Source: Strigops habroptila (Eukaryota > Chordata > Aves > Psittaciformes > Psittacidae). From it: a DNA stretch of 64,000 nucleotides. Below, one piece after another: positions 43,091 to 55,000 of the stretch (position 1 is the stretch's first letter; each line of letters starts with the position of its first letter). The notes beneath the pieces are model-generated. The model did not search any database. It was not told the origin of the DNA and saw only the letters and a program-made list of their open reading frames with translations. The stretch spans positions 505,001 through 569,000 of the forward strand of contig NC_046358.1 in the NCBI RefSeq assembly GCF_004027225.2, in the 5' to 3' direction. A program made the translations under genes and the position numbers.

Positions 43091-46000
43091 ATGGCGGTCG
43101 GTAAGGACCTGCTGCAGCTGGACCTGTACAGACTGCTGGGGGTCGGCGAGAAGGCGTCGGAGCAGGAGGTCAGGGCCGCGGCCGGGAGCTCTCACGGGGC
43201 CGCGGGGGGGGGGCTCGGGCCGGGGCCTCCTTTCGGTGCCCCCCGGCCCGGGGCTGGGGCTATGCTTAGCGGGGAAGCCTGTTTCCGTGGTGGTGGCTTT
43301 GCTGCGCTCACTTTACCCTCCCGTTTATCCCATCTCAATCCCGTGGAGCGAGGCCTGGCTTCGGAGCAGGATGGATGGGTGGGGGAGAGCCGCAGAGCTC
43401 GTTTCGGGCGGTGTTTGAGTGTTCATGTGCTCTCAGGAGGGAAACTCCCGTGTTTACCCCAACTCCAGTTGTTAGAGGCTGCTCTGGGTACTGCCGGTTC
43501 CCGTAATCCATGTTGTTAATATTGTGGGTTTGGAATTACATGTTTCCACTTTTTTTTTTTTTCTTTAATTGGTAAATCAACAGTAAACGCAAGATTTGGG
43601 CAACTCAGCTGGGAAAAGGAGACTTCAAGGGGAGCAAAGCTCTGAGTAAAACTGCTAGTAACTAAACAAGGTTAAGCTTGAAAGGGAAGCTTTGCTTTTC
43701 CTCCTTAGGCTTTATTTTTTTGTATTTTTTCCTTTCTGTAGCAATAAAGAGCAGTAGCAGCACAACAGGGTAAACCTTGGAAGCTACAGCCTGGGCATAA
43801 CCTGAGGCTGCCTGGAGATTCCATGTGGATGAAGCACAAAACAAGGGAACAAGCTAAATGTAACACACAGGGTTGAAGGAGATGAAAGACTTGGGGTGAC
43901 CTCAGGATTGAAGGAGATGGAAGACTTGGGGTGACCTCAGGATTGAAGGAGATGAAAGACTTGGGGTGACCTCAGATCTACTGCTGAGCTGGTCACTGGG
44001 GGAAAAGGATGAGAAATCTGCAAATTGGATGTTGTGCAACTTAAAAAGTGACAAGTGTAATTTAGAGTGTTAATCCTTGATATAAAGTACTTGAAACAGT
44101 CCCAAAACCCTTTGTGTGCAGAGCAGCATGGCCAGAAGAGAAGAATAAGGGAGAGCAAGGCTGCTCAAGTAATTTAACCTCACTGTTCAGAGAAGCCTCA
44201 TCTGCACCAGCCAGGTAGAGCAGTTATTGGAGTCGTTGTGACTGATGCACGGGAGGAGAGTTGCCTGTCTCTTAACTGGAGTCCTGCTTATGCAGGAGCT
44301 GGGATTAGCCTGCAAGGCTTTAGCTGCACATTCCCTTTCCAAGAACTTCGTCCACGAGGTGGTGCCGGGCACTGATAATTCCACTTGTTTTAGCAGAGGA
44401 ATGTGCTTGGCTGTGGAACGGAGCAGCTTTTCTTCCCCACTTTCCTTGTTCCCTGGCAAAGGGAACTCGGTTGTTAACAGTGACTAAGCTCAGAAAGCTG
44501 TCAGTGTTTCTTTGAAGTGTGGAAGACATTAAACAGTCTTTGGTCAAGAATCCTTCACCTTGCCAAAGTCAGTTGTACAGTAAATGGTACTTGCTCTGTC
44601 CCAAAGCTACAGCTGCAAAGAACATGGTATCCCTCTGGCTAGAAAACTGCCCCAGTGAGCCAGACTTAGCTGGGATGATCCCGAGGTTCGACTTCTGTAG
44701 TACAGTGCACCTAACAAGTGAAACTTCTGGCTTTGAAAAAGCCAAGACTTGTTCAAGACATACCTACCTACAGAGTGTCCTGAGCTCCAGCACTTGCCCT
44801 AACGGTACAGCGTGGTTAAAAAGGACAGGTCACTGCGTTGAGGTTGAAAACTGAGCTTTTCGGAGGTCTCTTGCTGTCACAGTAGCCTGCTTTATCCTTC
44901 AACATGGTGGGGGGGTTTGGAGCTATGAGCACTCTATAAAGGTCTTTATTTTCTGTCAGGCATTCATGAATGCCTGACAGAAACCTTGAGACAGAAACCT
45001 TGCACATGCACATGAATGCTGGTTCAACCACAGCCTTCTACTTACTTAGAGAGGTGTGCTTTCAGTTCAGCAAAACCAACCGCAAAATAAACCCTCTGAA
45101 TAGCCATTTTTTGTCTCTGCAGTGGTGTTTTGTTGTGTTTTTCCCCCAAGTTGCTTTTCTCACCACAGACTAAACAGTAACTCTCACCCGTGGCTCTTGC
45201 AGGTGAAGAAAGCGTACCGGCAGAAGGCGCTGACATGTCACCCCGACAAGAACCCAGACAACCCCAGGGCAGGTGAGATGGGGCTGTGCAGGCACAAACA
45301 CCAGTTTGTGTTTGTTTTCACATGTGCAGACTGCTGGAAGCAGCTCTGCTTTGATTCAGGTCCGTCTGTGCGTGTGTAATTAAGGGAATACCTGGGTATG
45401 TCATACAAAGTATACACAGGCAGGACTAAGAGGTATTTTCATCACTACCAGAGAGCTCTGGTTTTGAGGTGGAATACAGTCATGTTGGTTTGGGAAACAT
45501 CAGTGTCAAGTCAGTGCTGAAATTGTATTTGCACTTCCCAGGTCTTCCCCCATGGTACTTGAAGCCCAGACCTTTGGCTGTGCTGTCCTAGTGTTCAGTG
45601 GCTGATCACTGTTTTAATTCATAGCTCTCACAGACAAAACTTTCAGCAACTTATAAATCTTATTATCTATGGGCATTGTCTGTTTTTATCTGTTAGAGAC
45701 AAGGCCCTGACTCTGTGGAGCTGAGTATACCTAAACCATTAGCAGGGTCTGGCTTGTGCAGCTTTTCTGTTTCAGTTTGTAGCTGCAGGTGGCAGTGAAC
45801 AGCAGTGGTAAGGATGAAGGATGCTGTTCTTCAGGACACCTCAAAATAAACTTGGTTCTGTATTTTGCATTTCCCAATTTGATGTGCTGCAGTCTTATTG
45901 AGAACGTGTAGCTGTAGTACAGAGAAAAAAATCCCAACAGAAAACCAAGCTTTTAGGAGCAATGAGAGGAAAGCTGTGGGCTTTGAGGTGTGCAGAAGGT

Positions 46001-49000
46001 TGGGAAGTGATTTGAAGCGTGTGGGGAGGCCTCTGGCTCATATGTGTAACCTTCCAGGAAGAGGGTTGTCAACATTGCTGTAAACTGCAAAGCTTGAATC
46101 TCGGACTGCAAAGCTATTGATGTGATGGGGAGAATTTGGTTGTAACAGCGTGTTTCAGGCTGGCTGCAGGTTTTTACTGATAAGCTGCAGTAGATGGGTT
46201 CTGTGGAATTCATGCTCTCAAAGTTTCTGGTCACTTGAATTGATCCCAGGTTTTGTTTCTTAATTCACACAGAGGTTTATGTAGCCAGTGTTGTCTGTTG
46301 AGGTGATCCTGGCTATAGGTTGCCTTAGAAATGCTTTGGAAAGATTATTCTTCTTTCTGCTGTTCTGCAGGTCTCTTCCATAAGGAAATGTCTTTCCTGG
46401 TTCACCCCCAGGCCACTAGCATGGTTTCCTGCATCTCACCCTTTTTTCTTCTAATCCCCAGCGGAAATCTTCCACCAACTGTCTCAGGCCTTAGCGGTGC
46501 TCACAGATGCAGCAGCGAGGGTAAGGATCCTCCCCTGTACTGGGCACTGGTGGGGCTGCACCTCGAATCCTGGGTCAGTTCTGAGCCCCTCACTGCAAGA
46601 GAGACACTGAGGGGCTGGAGCGGGGCCAGAGAAGGGCCCCGGCGCTGGTGCAGGGCCTGGAGCACAAGTGTGATGAGGAACGGCTGAGGGACCTGGGGGG
46701 GTTTAGTCTGGAGAAGAGAAGGCTCAGGGGGGACCTTCTCGCTCTCTGCAACTGCCTGACAGGAGGAGGGAGCCAGGAGGGGGCTGGTCTCTGCTCCCAA
46801 GGAACAAGGGATGGGACAAGAGGAAACGGCCTCAAGCTGCCCCAGGGCAGGTTTAGATGGAGCTGAGGAACAATTCCTTCCCCAGAGGGTGCTCAGGCAT
46901 TGGAACAGGCTGCCCAGGGCAGGGCTGGAGCCACCGTCCCTGCAAGTGTTCACACCCCGTGTAGCCGAGGCCTCAGTGCCATGGGTTAGTGGTGGCCTTG
47001 GCAGTGCTGGGAACGGTTGGACTTGATGATCTCAAAGGTCTTTTCCAACCTAGTTGATTCTAGGATTCTATGACACCCATCCCTCAGCAGTGTTGGGACT
47101 GTGTGGTGCTGCAGGCATGCTGGAGAGGCACTGGGAACTCTGCCTCTCTGTCCTTCTCTATTCTCCAGTGTACCTTCATGAATGCAAGTCTCATCTGTTA
47201 CTCCCTCTAGTAGTCCATGAGATCATATAATAGGTGTCAGATAAGAACTTGGACAAATGTTGTTTTTGTGACTTGATGTGCTGGGAGTAGCTCTGTCCCT
47301 TCACTCAAGGGTGAGATACTGTCTTTAATAATGTATTAGACTGGGGCATATCCCATTTAAAATCTGAACGATAACCACTACTGATGCAGGGACACGTTAA
47401 ATTCCCATGGCAACGGTGCATCTGCAGTTCCCTTGAAGACAAGGTCTGACAAATAAATAATATCTGTGATTGCCAAGGCTCAAAGCCTTTCCACAGGGCA
47501 CAAAAGAGACTTGTAAACAGCAAAGCTGAATCAGAATCACAATCTCTTTCCTTCTGCTGCAAGAGCTTTGCTGCCAGAGGGAGCTTGGGCTCTCCTCTTG
47601 CTGTGAGGAAGGGGTTGAGCGCCCACTGCACACTGGATGTGTGATGGGGAAGAATAAAAACCAGATAAAAATGAGCAAGTAACTCTATCCAGACAAACTG
47701 AGAGAAGACATGTTAAAACTTCACATTAGAGAATTTAAAGACATGAGATAAATCCCTTCTTTTCAAACATTGGCAAGGTTTGTGATCTCCCCTCCAAGAG
47801 GAATTTAGCTTTTGGCATCCAAGAACTTTTTGGCTTCTCCATTTTAAAAGGATAGTGTGTTTAGCAAACCCCTCCCATGCAGGAAGGGAAAACACCAGCT
47901 TCTCTAGCCTATAAAACAAGAGCAGTGCTTTCCTGTACAATTACTCTACAAGAAAGATGTGAGCACTTGTGCCAGTCTGTGCTTTACCTACTACAGAGAG
48001 GTTCTGTGTAGGCTGATGAAGAGATTGCCACCTGGTTTAAGCAGGTGCCAGTGAAATAGCTGGTTTCCACCAGTTCTGAAGTCTCTATAGTGCTGAATGA
48101 ATGTTGATGTGCTACTGCTGCTCAAGACTTCTGGTGCTCTTTGATCTCATACATTCATGTGAGTCTAATGCCCGTCTTGTATGAATCTTTCATATAAAAC
48201 AGACCTTTTTAATTGTAAACCTTTGCGCTAAACCAACCCTGATCTGTTAGCATTGCCCTAAAGCTGCTTTAGGCAGGGATAGGAACCCAAAATACTCTTC
48301 CCACCTCTGAAGATGGGTCAGACCTTCTCTGCAGTACACTTTGCACTTACTTACAGACTCCCTCACCCCTTCAGGCTCCATCTGGAGATCCGTGGGCCTC
48401 TTCTCATGTTCCCAGGGTATTTGTGTGAACTTCCAACACTTTTAGGAGGAATGTTAGCAAGAACAGAAAATCTTCCCCTCTGCTTACAGTGTTTCAGTGT
48501 CTGATGTGACCTTTATTCACTGCTTTCCATTTCTCCCTCCTGCTTTACATAGTTTCACACTGTTGTGGTGTTCTTTGACAGGCAGCGTATGACAGAGTGC
48601 GAAAGGCCAAGAAACAGGCTGCAGAGAAGACACACAGACTTGATGAGAAGCGAAAGAAAGTGAAGCTTGGTAATGACATCAAACCTTCATTTGCTCTTGG
48701 CTTAAAGCCTTCCTTAGCTGGGTGTCTGCATTGCTGCTGCTGCTGGAATTGACCATGGGTTAATCTGCTGCCCATCTGCAATGGCTGTGGCCTCTTTATG
48801 CCCAGTACAATGCTGTAGCCATCTGAAATCTCCTCCCACAGCCATAGCTGGGATGGTTCTGCGCTGAGAGGGGTTTGATGAGTGTAACACTGCTGATACA
48901 CTGATGTGCTGGCACAGGAGAGGTAGCAGAGCTGTCAGGACCCTACTCTGAAATTGGGGTTGGTGTAGCCAAGTTTGTTTCTTTCCATCCACCTCTGATC

Positions 49001-52000
49001 AGCAGTGAAAATTCTCTTTGGATTGTTGTAATTTGGTTGCTTTCTCTGCAGACCTTGAAGCCAGAGAACGAGAAGCTCAGGCCCATGAGAGTGAAGAGGA
49101 GGAGATCAGGACAACGAGATCATTAGAACAAGAAGTAATGATAAATTCTTAGTTTTCTCTGCTTCTTTTACGAAGAATTGCTGAAAGTCTTTGTAATCGT
49201 AATGCAAATCACATGGGATGTGATGCCCCAAATCCAAGTGTAGCCGTCCTCCAGCATTTTGGATTAATGGCTCTGTGAAAGAGGCATGTAGAAGGGATCT
49301 TGTAGCAGTCTTGGGATATTCTCTTTGCCTCCCCTCTTCCTTTGGCACAGCAGACAATAACAACAGCTAATGGGTTATATGCTGGCTGATAGGCACTAGG
49401 AACATGGGGGGGGATCTGATTATGAGTGCTGGAGCTGTCACAGGGGAACTAGCCAGAGGGTTACCCTAGGAGATGGGTGTAAGACAAAAGGTCTCCTTGG
49501 CAGTGTTTAGCTGGCATAAGCCAGCCGTGGCCCCATGCCCTCAGATGCCCATCCTGTCTTCCCTCTGCTCTAGATAATACGCCTGCGTGAAGAAGGTTCC
49601 CGACAGCTCAAGGAGCAGCAGAGACTCATTCAGGAGCAGATCCAGCATGAAAGAGAGCAGCACTTCCAAGGTGAGAGCAGCACTTCCAAGGTGAGAGCAG
49701 AGCAGATTGGAGCCCTCGGCCAAAGTATGTGTGTGTGGGACTCCAGCTCTTCTGCAGACAGAGCTCAGGCACCGGTGCAGCCTTATCACTTGGGCACCTT
49801 ATGTGTAGGATTCTGCTTTGCACCTTCTTCATGGCTAAGTCAAAGGCTGGTATCTCTGTGGGGTTGCTTCCTTACATGTTTCATGCTGCCCTTCAACAGG
49901 TTGCTGCTCCTTTCCAGTAAATACTCTGAAGTATTGAATCTGCGTGGTCTATGGAGCCCCACAGTTAAGCAGGACTTCAGGCTCCCTCCAGCATATCTCT
50001 CACAGTTGAAGCAGTCAGTGTTGCAGACTCAAAATGGGGAATGATCCCAGTTTGTAAAAACTAATAGTTGTCACTGCGTTACTACTTTGGTATCCCTTTG
50101 CAAGTTTTTGGTACTCATCACCCAGAAGAGACTTGGTGTGGAGAACAAAGTTTGTTTCAATCTATGGTTGCTGAGGCTTTACTTTCTGGAAGTTGATTCT
50201 CTCCTGTTCCTTGGGCATACACAGTCTCCATCCCAGGCTTGTACAAAGCAATTGGTATCCCCTATACAGGAGGGGATGAGGTTTTTCTGGAATCCCAGAA
50301 CCTCATCCTTTGGCATACCTAAACCTCACTCCCATCCACACAGTTCTATAGTGAATTGCCTTTTTTAGTATCCTGTGATTGGTAAGCTTAAAATACAGTT
50401 TTAGGTTTCAGAAAGTTCTTCTCTTTTCAAAACTGATTACAGTGCTGCTCAGGTTTTCAGTTCCATGGGAGGACTTACCGCCTCCTGCCTCCGACTCCTT
50501 TCATTCCAGCAGAGGAAATAGCATAGGATCTGTTGCTTTCTTACAGGAAAAATATTGATGTAATGAGTAAAAAAAAATAACCCAGGTCCAGATGCAGGAA
50601 TTCTTTTGGGAGTCACCAGGGCATAGTCACACACCACTACTGTATGCAATCATTCATAGAATCCTAGAACCAACCAGGTTGGAAAAGACCTTTGAGATCA
50701 TCAAGTCCAACCGTTCCCAGCACTGCCAAGGCCACCACTGACCCATGGCACTGAGGCCTCGGCTACATGGGGGGTGAACACTTGCAGGGCCGGTGACTCC
50801 AGCCCTGCCCTGGGCAGCCTGTGCCAATGCCTGAGCACCCTCTGGGGAAGGAATTGTTCCTCAGCTCCATCTAAACCTCCCTGATATCAGTCTGTGCTAC
50901 AGTTCATGATGGTGTTTCATAAGACTTTTGGGGCTGAAATGGTCTAGTGGAAATCCAGAAGTGTTTGCTATTGCCATATGTGTGTTCTCAAGGTGAATTT
51001 TATGCTAATTGATCTTTAACCAAGAAGTTTTCGCTCATGTCCTTTTTATGTGTTTTTTCCTTTCCCCTCTTTAGTCAAGCAAGAAAGGAATGGAACAGAA
51101 GGCAAAATAACCCCTAAACTCAAAGTAAGACATCCTTATAAAGCTGGGGTTTGGTGAAAACTGGTAGAACATTACACAGCTTCAGAAAACAGAAGGGTCA
51201 CTTCAACTCTGCTGAACTGGCAAGTCCCTTTGTACAGTGGATGTGAAGCTCCTCTATCTAGTATGCATCATGCATATGAACAGCTCCTGTCATTGCCTTT
51301 AAAACACTCCCCCTCACCCTATTCTCTACTGTCTGGTCCAAATTTCTGAGCCAGAAATTGAGTTGTCTCTGCTTTTAAGCACAGGGAAACATCTGCTTAT
51401 TACCCTGATAGAGCCATTAATATGCTTTCAAGTATGATCTTTTTATTCCAGCGAGCAGTGCTTCTCCCTGTTGCCCAAATAATTTGCTCCCTTTGGACAT
51501 TCTGATGTTGAGGTCACTGTTCTGGGGGTGTAACTGTAAATAGCAGATTTGATTAAGGTGCAGGTGGCAGGAGCTGCACTGAGCATCTGTTCACATGGAC
51601 AAAACTTGTCATCTTTGTTTCCCAGCTCAAATGGAAATGCAGGAAGGAAGATGAGGCGAAAGGGGGATACTCAGAAGATGTTCTGCTGCAGATCCTGCAA
51701 AAGGTATAAGAAAGGATGGTGGATTCTGGGAAGCTGCATACAAACTGGAGTGGGTCCTTTCCCTGTTGTCCAGCTTTCTCAGGCAATGTTCAGAGACCAG
51801 CAGCATGGCCCATTAGCTGTGATCTGTTCCCCAGGGAGCACCAATGTCTTGTTCCCAGCAGGGACTCCTCCTAAAACTCTTCCCACTGAGTGGTTCATGC
51901 CCTGCATAGAAATCAGTCTGGCTATGTGGTTATGGTGCACTTTTGCCTTCACTTAAAGCACTAGGTATTTGCTGCTGTGGGAAGCTCAGGGACAGGCATA

Positions 52001-55000
52001 GACAAGCCTTTGATGTGAGGAATCCCAGCAGGTGATCTTTATTTTCCCTTCATGCAAGTGTCTCCTGTAGCTCTGACTGAGCAAAGCAGCCCTCTTGCAG
52101 TGGGGCTTGCTGGAAGCAAAGTGTGGAGCTCCATTCCTCCCCAGAACTATTTCCTGGAGGGACAGAAATTATGACAGGTTGGGATCTGTGGGAGCATCAC
52201 GCAAGACAGAAATGGTGACAGCTCAAGCCTCGTGTCTGAGAAAACACATGTTTTCTCTTTGCTTTCATTTCAGAAATGAACTTGACATCTCTGCTGGGTC
52301 TGTAATTAACCTTCCTTTCTTTCTTTGTCTTACCAGTATGGTGATGTGCTCAACTTGGTGATCTCCAGTAGGAAGACTGGGAGTGCAGTTGTGGAATTTG
52401 CTACGGTTAAGGCTGCTGTAAGTCTGGCAGAGCCCCTGGATGTGTGTAGCTGACAGTGGGCAAGAAGGGGTGCTGCAGGAGGGAAGGCTTGGCCAGCTGA
52501 CAGCCTCCAGACGCTGCCTTGTCATTAAGGCACTGGGGAAGGGTAATGAGAGTCTAAAGGTACAGATGCCTGAAGGGAGTGGCAAAGCTGGAGGCACAAA
52601 CCCAGAGCAGGTCGTGCACATAAACAAGCAGGTTGTGTGTGGAAAAGGCTGAGGGAAGAGGCACTGCTTCAAAGAGCAGGCACGGAGCTGTTTAACCAGC
52701 TCTCACTGAAGGTGAACTACCATTGTGGGAACGGGCTTAAGTTTTAGAGGTTATGCCAGGCATTTGCAGTTTAAAAGAAAGCAAAATGTCTTGACTCACT
52801 GTGAATTATAATAATTCATGTGGCTGTGGAAACAGAAATCATCAGTTACCCTTAATTGTAGTAGTTCCATCAACTTAAACTTCACCGTAGGAGAGTCTCT
52901 GTCCCTTGTCACCTTTCTTTCACTCATATATCCAAATAATAAAAGCAATCCCACAGGACTGTCTGTGACCCTGTGACCTGTTTATCAAAAGTGCCAGCAA
53001 TGATATGTTCTATCTGTGCTTAATGCAGATACAGACCTTAAAGGGGATTCCTCAGGTAGGGCAGCTGGGAGATCAGTGTTGCTTGTGCCCTGCTTGGCCT
53101 TGATGCCAGGCTGAGGTGGAAAAGCTTATGTGGTTGTTGGTGAGCTGTGAGGGAGTGACCTCTGAAATTCAGGTGGTGATGGATATCTTCAATGGCTATT
53201 TTCACTGTCAGGAGATGGCTGTGAAGAATGAAGTTGGCCTGATAAATAACCCTCTCAAGATTTCCTGGCTGGAGGGCCAGCCCCAAAACAATCCCAGCAC
53301 CATCCTTCCTGACAGCAGTAGTGAGCCCAGGACTTCCCAGGTAAGGAGACACAAAACAGGTTGCTGTTACCTAAACCTGTTTCTATAGAAACCTATATTT
53401 GCCAGTGTGCTCTGCATTGATGGTGAGATGTTGATTCCCAGCAGAGCTGGTAAGAAGCTCTTAATGCAAAGCCTCCTTCTCTGCTGACCCTTTTGTGCTG
53501 AAGCAGTGGCTTTTTTGAAGGACCTCTTGCCTGTTCTCAGCACACTGAGAACACGAGTATTTGGATCTTCACACAATCTCTCTTCAAAGTGGAAACCAAG
53601 GATGTTCCTTGCTCAGCCAAAGCCTCTAATGCCAGCCTTGTGGAATTTTTACTAATATACTTTGTGGGAATCCTCTGGCTGACAGCTGGTTGAAATGGGT
53701 CTCCTAGAAGGCTTCTTTAGGGAGGCTTTAGTTACTCACTGCATTCCCAAGAGGATAAAATTTCAGTGCTGTAAGAAAGCCTCTATTAGGGTCTGCAAGA
53801 GGGAAGGGAAAACAAGTATATACCCATGTAGAGACCTCATTGTCTGGTTTTGGTCCTTTTTACCCGTGTGGCTACTTTGAGTGCAAGGTGTGTGTTAACT
53901 TTTAGCTGCTGCTGCTTTATTTCACAAGATAATCCCTCTGAAGCTGTTGCTGTTGAGTAGCAAATGGATTCCAATCACAAAACATGTGGAAGGCAATAGC
54001 ATGTAGTGGTTAAAAGATAGAAACCAGTCTGAGGACATGCTGCAGCAGCTCGGCTCTGTTACCCTTTGCTCTTGGTGGCTTTCTGGACTGGGAGGTGTAT
54101 CTGCTTCTTTTGAAGCAGGTTATGTCACACTTTGCTCTGTAGCACATTTTATGTTGTGCTCTGCCTGTCTTCTGCTCTAGTTAGCAATTCCTTGGCTGTG
54201 AAGGGGCCTGAGATCCTTTGCTGGTTATTTGAGTTCCAGTTCAAAATCCATTTGACACTTACTGCCTTCTTCCCTGTGGTATAAAGATCAGAATGATCTA
54301 ATTGCAGAGAGGACTCTTGCCTCATGCTGTGCAGGTGCCTTTACCCTGTGTCTCAATCAGCTTTGTGTGTGTTCACTCCCTAAATATTTTAGCAGCTTGT
54401 GAGATTGTTCAGAATGAGAACTGGCTTGTTCCTAACTTAAGAGGGTTGCAGCTACAATTGGAGCTTGGTGGTGGATTCTTGCCTCCATGGGTTCAAAAGC
54501 CCTGGCTTTAACTAAGTTGATCTTGGCTTCTTTCCACGACCAAAGCTTGTTAGTGTGGAAGTGCAGCGTCTGCTGCTGTGGAGGATTAGCTTGGTGGAGC
54601 ACAAGGGAGAGCAGGCTACAGCAGCAAAAGGTGTCCATGCTGAGTGGAGCTGGTGACTCACTTCTGCCCAACACAGCCTTGTCAATCCCCTACAGCTCTC
54701 AAAATGGTGAGGAGCTGTGGCCAGTGAACTTGCATCCTTCCCCAGGAATTGCACTGCTCATGCTTGTCTCTCTCCATTGCTGCTCTGTGTAAGCACCTGC
54801 AGATTCTCTAATTACATTGCAGTCTTGCTGTCCATGCTGAGGTCTCCAAGCTGCTCCGGTTCCTCCTTTTCCTAGTTCCTACTCCAGACCCTCCCCAGAT
54901 CCTGCTGCTGCTTCCATTAGGATGCTTCTAAAGTCTGTAATGTGGTAAGAGCTTCTCTTGGCTGTACTGCTTCCACAGAATCATAGAATCAACCAGGTTG

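Larger units (their letters stand above)
42700..43300. promoter_or_regulatory. CpG-rich promoter of DNAJC17
   Basis: GC and CpG density rise sharply around the first exon of DNAJC17, and no TATA box is visible. This is the usual structure of a housekeeping promoter. Three ZNF143-type elements lie 90-225 bases upstream of the ATG and are listed separately. Confidence 0.7.
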
